NCBI RefSeq assembly: GCF_019112545.1
Contig: NW_025064888.1
Span: forward strand, 1,429,620-1,493,619
Length of the DNA: 64,000 nucleotides
Direction of reading: 5' to 3'
DNA from: Guyanagaster necrorhizus
Taxonomy: Eukaryota > Basidiomycota > Agaricomycetes > Agaricales > Physalacriaceae
Each line of letters opens with the position of its first letter. The first letter of the stretch is position 1. Shown piece after piece: positions 21,589-32,835 of the stretch. The translations under genes and the position numbers were made by a program. The notes below the pieces were generated by a model. That model was not told the origin of the DNA. It worked only from the letters and a program-made list of their open reading frames with translations, and ran no database searches.

Positions 21589-22345
21589 CAAGGAAACAAT
21601 TCCCTTGAAGGGCATCATCTCAGTATCCAGTAGAAGCTGGAGTACTAGTGAATCTTGCAATTTAGCAGGAGGGGTTCTCAGGTCCAGGGTACTCATGTGA
21701 TTGGCATGCTAGCAAAGGTTGGGCAGAGTCCAGTCAATCAGTTGGACTAGCTGTGAATGAGCTTATATCCACCAAGCTGTTGTGTATGAGCTCATACCTG
21801 CCAGGAGATGTGTTTAGCCTACTGGGCCAGGCTAGCAAGCCTATTAGTCAGTAGATCACAGTGTTAGTCAGACACCAGGATCCAGAAAGTATAAATATCA
21901 ATATGGGGATAGGGAAGGCAGGTTTCTGACCCCCCCCAAAATGCTACCAAGTGAACAGTAAGAGTTGTGTTAAGAACTTTGAGTCATAGACTCAACTTGA
22001 ACAGTATTGTGGTGACCAGATCACTTTGTTTTATGAAAGAACCCCAGAAAGCAACCAAAAGTTTGTGTCAGACAGTCAGAACAGACCAGGAACAGTTCAG
22101 AACAGCTCAGTTTTGTGTATAATTCACAACCAGGCACACCATATCAGTTGAGAAACTGCACCAGGCAGACAATACAAGTTCAGAACCTGCACCAGGCAGA
22201 CTGTTTGAGATAGATTTTGTTGTGTTCAGTGACACAGACAACTTTGTCCCAGTAACTACAATATATATCCTTGAATTACATTCTATTGTACCCTATCAAT
22301 GTTACATTCTCTATATACTGAGAATCCAGGTGTTACCATTCCTCT
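21589..22345. repeat. Possible older LTR-like segment
   Basis: The right end reads CCAGGTGTTACCA, and the sequence just before and after the solo LTR reads TAATTACCTGGCAAGG, which is roughly its inverted repeat. Together they could be the two ends of an older LTR-like repeat that the solo LTR entered. An internal near-duplicate word (GCACCAGGCAGAC twice near 22,165-22,200) is visible. There is no second copy in the window, so this stays tentative. Confidence 0.3.
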
Positions 22346-22631
22346 CTCAAACTGCATTGTGATTTGGTATTAGTGATTTGGTGGTGTGCATCCAGCATAT
22401 TGTTGATTCATTTAGTGCCACTTCTCAGCATTTCATGAGGTTTGAAGGTGTGGTATTTCAAAGTGCAATGCTGCTGAGTTTTTGAAAGGCAAGCACATGT
22501 AGATGTTTCCATGGTATGGCCCATTGGGTGCATGTTCCATCTCAAACAGAATTTCTACATAAGCATAACAAGGTGAGATGTCTCCAAGTTTTCATATACA
22601 AGAGACAGTTTCTCATGTTTTCTACACCACC

Positions 22632-24484
22632 ATGTCTGCTGTCTCTGCTAACACCATTCCTACTCTCAAATCCCTCATTCAGCATGCTGACACCTTGCTG
22701 AAGAGTCTTCTCAATGCCAATGTGCAGCTGCTGCAAACTTCAGCATATTTTGATGAGGCTGCCAAGGTCCAGGTACATCTGACTTGTTGATCAAGTTTCC
22801 ATGAACTAATAACTGTGGAATAGTACTTGCTTCAAGCATACTATCCATCCACTCTCAAGGAGCCTTTCCTTGCTGACTTCATTTCTATTGTTGATGGCAA
22901 GGTATCCCAGAAGAATTTTCATAACTATTGGGAACCTTCTTTGGAGATCAAGATTAGTCGATTGCCAGCTACTACTGGTGGTCATTATTCTGTAGGTAAA
23001 GGCTTGACTATTACACTTTAAGACCTGGATGGACACCAGAGAAGATGGGGGAAGATCAATTATCCATTGGTACCAAGTAGCTACATACTTATACTATTTG
23101 TAGAGTGGCATGTAATAAGACAAAGGTAACTGGCAAAGACAATGTAAAATATTGAAAGGAAGGGGGAGGCTAACTAATGGTGACAAGTAAACACTGTATA
23201 GACAAAGAAAGGTAAAAGCAAGATAAGGTAACAAAGGAAATGGTCAAAGAAATGGTCTAGAGCAGGTGAATCCTCTACAATTCCTATATGGGATCTCAAC
23301 TTGTGGACACTTAAGCCACTCTCCCTCCTTTGAGGTACTGAGTTGATGATGATATCTTGATGTTGTCAGCTCTATTTACTCTGGTATTGACACCAGTCCC
23401 AGCAAATGAGACTGTGCCTGATTCTCCTGGCACTATCTCTACTCTGGTGTCCATTCTTGATGATGAACTTATCACTCCAGAGGTTGCTCAACCTAGAGCT
23501 CCTAGTCTTAATGGACCATCTATGGTTTCTTTTGATAAGTGGGTAGCAAGCCCTTCAAATTAATTATAACTGCAGCATCATATGGATTGATCCTGAATTT
23601 CATGGATGCCAGAGTCGATTCACAGTTCACCACATTCTTTCATTGAGAAGTTTGCCAAGAAACAGGGCATTCTGAAAGATGCCATGGATATTGGTGAAAA
23701 GATTACTGATCTCTATCATCAGCCTTTCAACAAGGCAGACCTCTGCTATGGAGAAACCTTCTATGCCTATTGTTCAGGCACTCCTAGCCATGCAGTGCAT
23801 ACTCATCCTGCTCACTCTGCTAAGGTGTGGTTACTTGATTATAATGTTTTCTTGTCTTCTAATGCAGTATTTTAGGCTGTTTGCCCTTGTTGTCTTTGCA
23901 TAAAGGAGGGGAAGGAGTGCATTTTCACAGGATTATCATCTGAGTGCACTTCTTGTCATCAGTCTCTTATCAGCCAATGCATTGGTGGCATCCCTGACTG
24001 ACATATTCTTCTATTGCCATTCAAATACCCTCATGCAGAGGATGACGATCATCTGAATACTATTGATGAACTGATCAATCTTGACCCATATGGCACTAGT
24101 AAGCTCCATGTATTGATCTAGGCACTTCAGTTACTAATTCCAATAATTTCAGTAGAATCTCCCACAGAAATTCCAGCCGATCCTCATACTGAGGAAGTTG
24201 TCAGTAACACGAAGAGTTATGTTGGTGTCAACTTCAAACAATTTTCTTTCTGCGGTTATGAATCCATCACATCTTTGGTGAAAACTAAAGCTGCATTCTA
24301 CCATTGTCTCAAGTCCAATACCTGTGAGCTATACTTGCAACTCAAGCTTCGTCATGTCCTGGTTCAGCATTACTGTCTTGTTATGGCCAAACTTGATGCA
24401 GCGCATATTCAAGAGGAAGCCAAGGGAGATACCTGTCAGTGTGACCAAAAAGGACTGCTTTTTTTTGAGACATACCAACATTAA
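22632..24484 (+). pseudogene. Decayed cysteine-cluster gene
   Basis: ATG 22,632 opens MSAVSANTIPTLKSLIQHAD. The exon ends at a GTACAT donor near 22,770 and, after an intron ending GGAATAG, continues YLLQAYYPSTLKEPFLADF. Later pieces include FIEKFAKKQGILKDAMDIGE and NKADLCYGETFYAYCSG. A short exon at about 23,875-24,100 carries CCLCIKEGKEC, an 8-residue linker, then CTSCHQSLISQC, ending LINLDPYGT at a GTAAGC donor. The last exon (about 24,155-24,484) starts ESPTEIPADPHTEE. Cysteine spacing CX2CX6CX8CX2CX7C and its position before a short last exon parallel the intact gene at 18.5-20.4 kb. Stops interrupt the middle (such as after ASPSN near 23,560), and the region is CpG-poor. Relationship to the intact gene is inferred from layout, not from alignable sequence. 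Confidence 0.55.
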
Positions 24485-24639
24485 CTGCAGGATTAATATA
24501 TATTTTCAGCTGGTGGGGGGTGTTCTAGAAATGCATGTCAAGGGCTATAAGATAACACTGATGACGTGCATTCCATGCTGTCTCTGAACCACAGCAGTAG
24601 TGGGGGGAGATAATCTCCTGTTGGCATTGGCATGCTCCG

Positions 24640-25791
24640 GTCTAGCTCTGGAAACAAGCGATCATTTAGTATACAACACGAGAGTGATTCTGGGGCTTAC
24701 TGCATAATGAATCCTCAAGAAACCATGTGGCATCAAAAACAGCCACTCCAACAACTGGCAACATTGATAGGTTCCCCTTTCCAGAGGCTTTTGACAGCCT
24801 GGCAGTCCGAAAATTATGATCAGACTTCTTTTGCTGTCTGTATGCAAGCGTCACAGACTACCCAACTGATAGAAGCATAAGAGGAGGAATGGCATGTAGC
24901 AGAGAAAGACATATGTATAATACAGCCCCACTCCGTCAAAGTCCAGAGCACAAGCAAAGTCATAATCTCCATCCTTTGTATTGATTAATCATACAATATC
25001 TCCTATTTCAAACACACAAAGTCAGAGCATGTGAAGTGATGGAGGGTGAAATGAAAAGACCCACTCCAGTCAAAGAAAACATTGTTAAAAAAATAAGACT
25101 TTTGCAAAGGTCTTCCCTCTTGGTCACACATGATATGCAAAGGCTCCAAGGCCTTGTTCCTGATATCCGCTATGTAGGAGATCCATTCAGGGCTGTTCAC
25201 CCCCCACCTATTCCTTATGCCTCCCTGCACCACTATATGGTTACCGATACCCTGTTCACTGAGTTCCTTCTGGAACATATGCAGAATCTCTTGCTTCCCA
25301 TCCACAGAATTCGACTTGTAGATCGATACGAAGATGTTCTGTTGGCCAATGTGGTCGATGAGGAGCTTTATGTCCTTCATTCACGCAGGTAGGACCTTTG
25401 CTGAATTATACAGATTGGCAGCAATGTAGTACATGCCATTTGAGAGAATGAAATATATGGGGGTGCCATGATGGAGGTAAGAAGAGGAAGGATAGGTTGG
25501 TGCGAAGAGGAGGAAGAGACACCATAGAAAGCACAGTTGAAATCATGTTCTCCATTGTGTCCACCGAGTCCAGGTAGAGATGTGTGCAGGGTCGAATATC
25601 GCCAGTGCCAGTATGGATACTATTGCAAACGGAAGGTATATGAGAAAGGTGGAAAAGTACTCCAAATGATAGGTGAAGAACATTGCGGTAGAGAAAGAGA
25701 TTGCTATGCATGCAATGAGTATGCCATGGAGCTGAAGGAGTGTCACAATGAGATTTCTTCTATTTTTTTTGTAATAGTAGGTACCCCTCAT
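24640..25791 (-). pseudogene. CAP59/GT69-type glycosyltransferase relic
   Basis: ATG 25,791 starts a frame with two hydrophobic segments (LLQLHGILIACIAISFS; YLPFAIVSILALAIF), fitting a type II Golgi membrane protein. In the same frame follow YYIAANLYNSAKVLP, LLIDHIGQQNIFVSIYKS, YIADIRNKALEPL and KSYFFNNVFFDW. After an intron come LINTKDGDYDFACALDF and later LSMLPVVGVAVFDATWF. This is the order of the CAP59 mannosyltransferase family (cryptococcal mannosyltransferase 1, GT69): IAANLHNNE, HIG..NVFVSIYES, RN.AL.PL, VLFLNDVVF, DYD.AC.LDF. In-frame TGA codons stand where CGA (Arg) or TGG (Trp) is expected, as in LPA-stop-MKD and GDIV-stop-LINT. Membrane glycan synthesis is the family role; this copy looks inactive. 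Confidence 0.72.
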
Positions 25792-26057
25792 TGTTGTTCA
25801 TGGTTAACAAGGATTGTGGGCATTTTATGCACTGCCCCTGAGGACCCAGCATGCTACTGTCGATGTGCACTAAAAATGTCAACACATAGGTCCATCATCA
25901 GTTCTGCATTGCTTCAGCCTAAAATACTGTAGATCTTATCCTAATATAAGTACTGAACTTCAGGATTACTGGGGTGCCCAGAACGTTGCTACATTATGAG
26001 ACAATGAAGGATAGTTTAGAGATATCTGAGTCAGAGTAGAGGTATTTATTTAATTAA

Positions 26058-27553
26058 CTATTTACTCGGTACAATAAAGACGACTGAGCCTACAGATTCC
26101 AAAATAACCCTGAAGTCACCGACGATGACCTGTGCACCACTATCCAACACTTGCTCTGCCACGAGTTCAGCGATACCAACCTGAGCCAAGAAAAGGACCT
26201 TTTCTTCATAGTCAAAATTCATCGCTAAAACTAGTGTCTTATTTTCTACTGTCCACAAACTCACGTCGATCCAGTCAGAAGTCATCACTTGCTGGAACTT
26301 GACTTTGGGGTTAAGAATGAATACAGTGATTTTCAGAAGGAAAAGCACTAGAGCTGAGGCAGAGGCTTTGATATTGGTGGGAGTAGGGTCGGCCCACAGT
26401 ACAACACATATGCCAGGTCAATGTCCTTGTATACAATGAGAAGAAGCCAATAATTACCCAGAGCTCCATAGTTGATCCCAACGATGTTCTGAACAATGAA
26501 CTCTTTACTGGTAGGAAATCTCTTCTAGTACCTGCAGCAGCACCTTTAAGCTCTTGCTAGATACACAGAAAAGAAATAGACATACGACTCATCCCCAAAG
26601 GCCTGCAGGACCTCCCAGACCACCTTACTCAGCTCCCATCCATTGATGAATATCCTTTCCCAAAATTCATCTTCCCTGGTCAATATATCCTGAAAGTTGC
26701 CTTTACAATTGTCACATCCACAATCCCCATAATCAGGTGTGCACACCGTGTCCCACTCGCTTGAGAATGTGACATTGTTCCCACTGATGTAGGTGTCCTG
26801 CATGATGATATCCTCCCTGCTCGCATAGGCCATGAACTCATAGTTCTCACAGTTCAACACCAGGGATACAGGGTGGCCACCAGATCTGCCTTGTCCATTT
26901 CCACTGTCAAGCGACATAATAAGGTTTGAAGAGAGAACAGTAGCATTGAATGGCATGGGTTACTTGCCATAATCATGGCAGAAGGATCATGTCCTTACAA
27001 TGTTGAATCTGTCAACATGCCAGAAGACTCTAGTACATATGGAAATGGATACCAACCCTTGCTCCTTCAATATTCAGATGGCAGACAAATTGACAGCCAG
27101 AAACGAGTCAAAATGTGTGTAGAAACCCAAGGGAAAGACTCCTTGTGCACTCCATCTTGGTGTGCTTATCGGGCAAGGAGACCATCAGTCCACATATCCA
27201 TCTTCATAACTAAACCAATGTCATCTGGAGGCACAGGCAAATAACTCAGTAGTGCTGTCATTGCGGATTGTTCCCCACCTTCTGCTGGCTCCCCTCACAT
27301 GGGGTGTCCTTACAGCAGCTTGTCCTGAAAATAAGAACATCTCTTTGTCAGACAGATATTGTATGGTCCATTTTGGTATCGAATCCACATTGACTGCCCA
27401 GGTAAGATGCCTTAACATCGTCTCTTTAGGTGGATTCCTCTTGTACACTATCAGAATTGAAGGGTAGACAATATGCTTTTTATCTCCTGATTTTGTATCA
27501 TGGGCAAGTTGGTGTGTTCTTGGATAAAGGGAACCCTGCAGATGGTCAGCCAC
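26058..27553 (-). pseudogene. Glycosidase-like secreted protein relic
   Basis: Exon 26,956-26,546 carries SGGHPVSLVLNCENYEFMAY, SGNNVTFSSEWDTVCTPDYG, DCGCDNCKGNFQDILTREDE and a Trp-rich end (INGWELSKVVWEVLQAFG). A linking stretch (about 26,500-26,345) reads VQNIVGINYGAL and, after an intron, PTPTNIKASASALV. The end (26,348-26,058) reads VSLWTVENKTLVLAMNF and EQVLDSGAQVIVGDF. I recall this combination from Agaricomycete glycosidase-like secreted proteins with a TIM barrel and a C-terminal beta domain, but I cannot give a CAZy family. The frame at 27,553-27,221 (minus) may hold upstream exons. Phase changes and stops separate the pieces. Confidence 0.45.
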
Positions 27554-27973
27554 CGAGGAACAGCTTGGAAGTCATGTCTGCATTGTTGAAGAGCATAATA
27601 GTGAACATGCATCAAGGATGGTGAGAAGCATTGTTAGAAGTTTGTTCTATCTGAAAGTAAACATTCATTTTGATGCTGCTGGACTCAAAGCACAAACAAC
27701 TGATCCCCGCCAGGAAAAAAAAAGAATGTTATACTATGTACAGACACAAATATTCAAGCTTTAAGTTCTCCCACATTGTCTTGGAAATCCTGTTGTGCTA
27801 TTGTTTACAGATGCCAATGCGAAGTTCTGTGCAACAGCATTGCTTTTATATATATATAACTTCTCTCATGATCTTTGTGGCATCTGCATACTTTGTGTAG
27901 TAATCAATAACTTGAAGGTAACCTCACCTTTTTCAATAAATTGCACTGAAGTTCGTTTGAAGACATCTGATAT
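27554..27973. other. Spacer, nothing recognised
   Basis: CpG-poor sequence with short frames on the plus strand (27,670-27,980) that lack motifs. Confidence 0.3.
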
Positions 27974-28122
27974 AGAGTAAAATTTCTGGAGTTTCTAAAG
28001 GTCAGAAACTGGTTACGAAACTAATGGGGCATATCCCACACATGGCGCATAGAAATATATGGTATGTCGCCGGTTTCAGAATTAGTTTCTGAGCATCAGA
28101 AACTTCTCAGAAATGTTACTCT
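27974..28122. mobile_element. MITE-like element with about 38-bp inverted ends
   Basis: The left end AGAGTAAAATTTCTGGAGTT and the reverse complement of the right end AGAGTAACATTTCTGAGAAG match over about 38 bp. The match continues through GTTTCT and TCAGAAACT. The 149-bp unit has no coding capacity and contains a further inner inverted pair around GAAACTAAT. No target duplication is obvious (left flank GATAT, right flank TTTTT). Size and structure suggest a miniature inverted-repeat transposable element; no transposase is present to assign a superfamily. Confidence 0.6.
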
Positions 28123-29476
28123 TTTTTTGGAGTGAAAAGGCTCATTCGTCTGGAGTTGCTTGAGGATATCATCTAGCAATCAAATTGGGCTCATGAGGAT
28201 GAGGACTTTACCAATCGACAGTTAAACACATCATGCTACTTGGATATGACTCTGGCAATTTCCTTCATGCTTTCTACATGCCCGTAATGTGACGAAAAAT
28301 CCAGGTTGCATGGCAGGGACCAAAACTCACAGCAGGAGGGGAGCCATCACACGCAGCGAGCAGATCAGGACTGTGGACACGTTTCTATATCATATGACAT
28401 GGAGACAAGGTGTCCCCATATGATTCTCATGATGATAAATGTATCCATTTTCCTAAGTCTTTGAGTGCCTATTCAATGATCATTGGTATTCGAACGTTGG
28501 ACGTTTTGTCTGAGACCATGTGTACATGGGCTGAGATGCAACGCTAAGTTTTGGTTCTGGGAGTTTCATCTTTGGATGACAATCAGATACGTGTTATGTA
28601 ATCTACCTTAGAACAAATCGTTCCCTGAAATAGGACAGTCAGATATGTGGACCAGCCATTTGAGTCAAATTTGAGTGACATTAAGGTGGGCCAAAGGTGA
28701 GCAATCGCGAACAGAACAAGTGAACAAGAGCAGAACCAAGCACAACTCGATGAACAGAGTGAATGGAAAATTCATAGACTGAGGTTGACACAAGCCTCAA
28801 ATGAACCTTTAGCACTTCAGTGCTTGTTCTAGCACAATGCCGGGTGATAAGATAATTCAATATCCGATTCAAGTCCGATTCAAATTTAAACCATGATGTT
28901 CTCTTCAACATCGCATGCCACTTTCCAGCCCCTGAGCATGTTTTTTTGTTGCATTTGACCTTTGAAAATCTCAGTACCTAGACATCTCGGCAATTTAATT
29001 GATGATCCTTCGACTATTAACTGTGCTCAGTTGTGGGGGCTGCATCATGTGCAGGGCTGGTATCATGGCAATGCAAGAGGATTGAATCCTTGTCCAGGAG
29101 CTTTCTACAGCCTAGCCAATGGCCTTTGTCTGGATCTAACCTTGCATGATTGAAATATGTGAAGAATTAGATAATGAAAATTGCTCCCCTCCTTGATTAT
29201 CTCTAATCCAAATTCCCTCTGGTTCCAACACTGGCCATCAGCACAATATGGTTCACTCCTACAATCAGGATTCTTCTTGCCCCTGGGGACTCTATTCACA
29301 TACCCAAGGTACAAACATGTCTCTCATAACTGCTAAGACATGCACTTTACACTTATATTAGCCTAGAACAGTCAGATGCTCATATCACATTCAATTATGC
29401 AGCCACAATGTTGGATGGGTGAGACATTTGTCGATGTATAAAGAGGCATAGATAGCCTGCACTTTCCATCAGTGAA
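28123..29476. other. CpG-containing spacer
   Basis: Unlike its surroundings, 27.95-28.95 kb keeps CpGs (such as TTCGAACGTTGGACGTTTTG). Frames at 28,681-28,911 (minus), 28,962-29,153 (plus) and 29,105-29,314 (minus) have no recognised domain. Confidence 0.3.
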
Positions 29477-29479
29477 CAA

Positions 29480-30341
29480 ATGATAGTCCCCACCACTCTA
29501 TTCACCATTGCTGCTTTGATCTCTGGAATGTATGTCTCTATCAGGTCCATCGCCAACATGCAGATCGTCAATGCAGATATCATACCTGATGGCTTCAACA
29601 GAGGGTATGCACTGCTATCACCCTCCCTCATTTCATCCTTCTTTCACTTACCCAATTTCAGCACCGTCCTCGCAGGTGGGACGTTCCCTGGACCACTCGT
29701 CAAAGGAAATATGGTATTCATCTTCTCAGTGTAAGTTCGTTTCTGCACTCATTCGTTTTCTTCCAGGGAAACAGGTTCAAGATCAACATCATCGATCAAT
29801 TGACAGATGACATGATGTTAAGAAGCACTAATATCATAAGGAGACTGTCACTTTTTTTTCTTGGTCTTCTCTTATGCCGACTGTAATAATAGGACTGGAG
29901 GGACCCCCTGGGCTGATGGGTTAGTATATATACTCTCCTCGTTGTTTATTGTTCATCTGATCTAACTCCTCCTTATCATAGACTGAGTTTCATCAACCAG
30001 TGTCCCATCGCTGCCATGAGCCAGATTTTTCTTCTATTTCGAGCTTCAAACCCTGATTGTTTTATAGAATGACTCATTTCTATATGACTTTACAGTCCCC
30101 AATCAGGTTTTGGTATCATTATCATCTATGTGCATCCCTCCCCTTTTCCTGAGATGAATACGATGTCCCTCCTAGCTACACAATACTGCAATGGTCTATG
30201 GAGACCTATGGTCATCTACCACCCCAGTGATCCTCACCGATTTTGATATGACATTGGTACAGGTTTGATCTTTCCTTCCTAGCTGCTAACATTCATATTC
30301 ATATACATCAAATACAGAAGCAACAGTTATCACTCTCACAG
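29480..30341 (+). pseudogene. Laccase 5' relic
   Basis: ATG 29,480 opens a signal-peptide-like MIVPTTLFTIAALISGMYVS, then MQIVNADIIPDGFNR. Exon 2 (29,662-29,713) gives VLAGGTFPGPLVKGNM. Exon 3 (from 29,767) gives NRFKINIIDQLTDDMMLRST. Later exons give WADG, LSFINQCPIAA, SFLYDFTVPNQ, FWYHYHL, TQYCNGLWRPMVIYHPSDPH and ATVITLT. This is the first cupredoxin domain of a basidiomycete laccase, with introns of about 50-60 nt and a CTAAC branch point. Laccases are secreted multicopper phenol oxidases. The HWHG copper motif is missing between ST and WADG. One donor reads ATGAGC where GTGAGC is expected, and a stop lies in HRF-stop-YDI. Sequence after ATVITLT is not laccase, so roughly the last three quarters are lost. 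Confidence 0.82.
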
Positions 30342-31189
30342 GTATGATGTCGCATATGTTCTTTCATCTCCTGGAATTTACCCAAAAGCCGAGTGAGGGT
30401 TCAACTGGAACTACGGGTATTTATTTGTACACAACAGTGTGAAATACTCCATACAATATATGTTGTAGGCATGATCAGAATGTCGGTTATCAGTGCTCAT
30501 GTCTCCTTCAACATTTAAAAGCATGTCCATGCTCACCAATGTTTCTCCAGTCAGCCTCACAATGCATCCCAACATATATACAGTCAAACTGACCCACCCA
30601 GCTTCTAGCAGCACCTCTTCATTGCCAAACTGTCCCACCATTCACCATTCTCCTGAAAAGTCCACTATAACTGTCAATGCCGAAAAACAGGTCAACCCAT
30701 GGGATGGCTATGAAGAGGATAAAATGCCTGGAAAGTCTCAGCTGTGGCTCATGTGCAACCTACAGTTACAGGCCTTCTCTATTTACTGCTGCCTATTCTC
30801 AGTCATATTCTTAAGGAACATCTTCATTCCATATGCAATCTGCAGCTATCAGATTGCACTGGTCACGGTGGTGAATATCGTTTTTGCTATTCTCATGAGG
30901 CAGGAATGCGTTATAAATGCAATTGAGTGCTCTGTTCTTCACTTGTGAGTTCTCTTTGCCTGATGATCTTTGTAGTTCACTGATGCGTTTTCTTACCAAG
31001 GTGGTCATTCTTCATTCGTAAGACTGCTGCAAGAGTGTATTATAATGGAGGCATCCATTTGGGAGCTGCTGCTGTTTCAGGTACATTTTGGCATCCAAGC
31101 AACTAGTGAACTTGTTCACAGCAAATGGGTACATTTCCCCGCAAAGTATATGTCTGCATGATTCTAAACCATTGATACATTTCCAGACT
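30342..31189. other. Unresolved, possible gene remnants
   Basis: A plus-strand frame of 151 codons (30,493-30,948) contains two hydrophobic stretches (LQLQAFSIYCCLFSVIFL; QIALVTVVNIVFAILM) and could be a membrane-protein remnant. It is not recognised, and the opposite strand also has an open frame at 30,411-30,641. Confidence 0.25.
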
Positions 31190-31790
31190 TCAGTGGCTTG
31201 TCAACTTTTTGACTCCAAGAAAGGCTTGTGGAGGAATAACATCCAACATTGTCTTCTTCTCCAGATGCTCCTGTGTGAGCACCATGCTATGTGTATACAC
31301 AATATCCAACTCGGTTATTTGTTCCATGAATTGCAGCCACACGAGTTCAGCGTGATTGTACCACCAGTTGTGGTAGTTCACTGATGTCTGCGAGACGTTG
31401 GGGAATATATTTTGAAGTACTGGCATGAGATCTTGGATATCTGACCATGCTGGGTGCGCTTTGAGATGGAGGTGGCAGATATTGACTTTGAGAACAAAGG
31501 AGATGGACCAGCAGAACTTCAACGGCGAAAATGAAGAGTCAATGGACCAAAAGGCTATGGTGTCTCATTGTAGGATATGGATGATAATGTGGTTAAGGTG
31601 GAAATGAGTGAAGATGTGTATGTCAGTGCAGTACACATGAGTAAATTCCAGGAAATGATTTACTGATGAGAAGGGATGATGTTGCCATTCGGAGACATTC
31701 GACAAGTGTAAGAGGAAAGGCCCATGCTTCCTCGATGATGTGGGCAAGTATTTCGGCAGGCAGTACATTTGCCATTGTTCAAAAGCACTT
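31190..31790 (-). pseudogene. F-box-like protein relic
   Basis: The minus strand reads NVLPAEILAHIIEEAWAFPL, LTLVECLRMATSSLLISKSF, a pattern I know from multicopy Agaricomycete F-box-like proteins (LPAE...HII..AW..PL, ..SSLLVNK.W). In neighbouring frames follow TDIHIFTHFHLNHIII and NICHLHLKAHPAWSDIQDLM, then VNYHNWWYNHAELVWLQFME. The pieces need two frame changes, and stops occur between them. The substrate of such proteins is unknown. The copy is broken. Confidence 0.48.
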
Positions 31791-32835
31791 GTAGAGATGA
31801 TTTGTTCAACTGAGTTGTTTGGTAATTTGTGTGATTAAAGGCATCATTGTCCCTGCATTTTATACCTGATGATGCTCCACATTTTCATGATCCACCTTCG
31901 CCTCTGTGGTGAGAATTCTATCTCATTCAGGCACCTCGTGCTTTACTGGCGATGCGTGGTACTGGACTTTGTGAAACATTGGTAGAGGCTAGAAATTTGT
32001 GATGTGTAACTTTCATCTCAACATTCATTACAGATTCTGATGCGAAATGGATTTTCATGCAGGTTCTTCTTGTGCACCATCTGGGGTCTCTTCACTCTAA
32101 CATGCTGTGGAAAGCAAGGCCCAGCGCATAGTGAATAACCTTTTATGTCCAATGCAATTCCTTTCTTATCAACATACAGAGTGCCATAGTGGAGGGAAAT
32201 TTGCCACCACTATCATTCATCACTGCAAAGGTGAAGGAGCTTTTTCATTGCTGTGCCACAGTCTGGGCCACCCTGCCACCAAAGACAATCACAAACCTGT
32301 CCTAGTTTTGTCTCAGCCACTGTAGCTTCGCTATGTCTACAGTATAAATTCCTTTGTCAACAACCACTGCACTTTGATATCTTTACCCTGACCCACCTGT
32401 TTGCATATCAATCAAAATGAGCATGAATGCATCATTTTTGCATCCAGTCTTCAGTGATTGGTGGTCCATTGGAAAGCAGTGGGATGCGTCCACTTTCTGC
32501 TGTGTTATCTGGGAAATTGATGAGTATGATGGGAGAAAGAGAATGCATACATGGAGATTCCTAACAACTCATACATTTCCATTCCCATCAGAGTCTTGAT
32601 CTCTGCCAACTCATTTCCCTGATAGATGTCAGCACAAATAAGACCATCATGAGTGTGCCATGTATACTGTTTCTCATGCACCACTAGCTTTTTATCTGCA
32701 GCCTTATGTGGGTTCATCTTATTGACATTTAATAGACACCTCCCAATGGACTTCCTATAATGAGTTCATTTTCCAATTCCTTGCTACTGACTTGTGTGTT
32801 GATACAGATCCTATTATTAGTATGACTGATAGGTG
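31791..32835. other. Unresolved spacer left of element B
   Basis: Short frames on both strands (32,107-32,325 plus; 32,505-32,717 minus, with EKQYTWHTHDGLICADIYQG) show no family. The sequence switches to gypsy RT at about 32,835 without an LTR, marking where element B is truncated. Confidence 0.3.
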
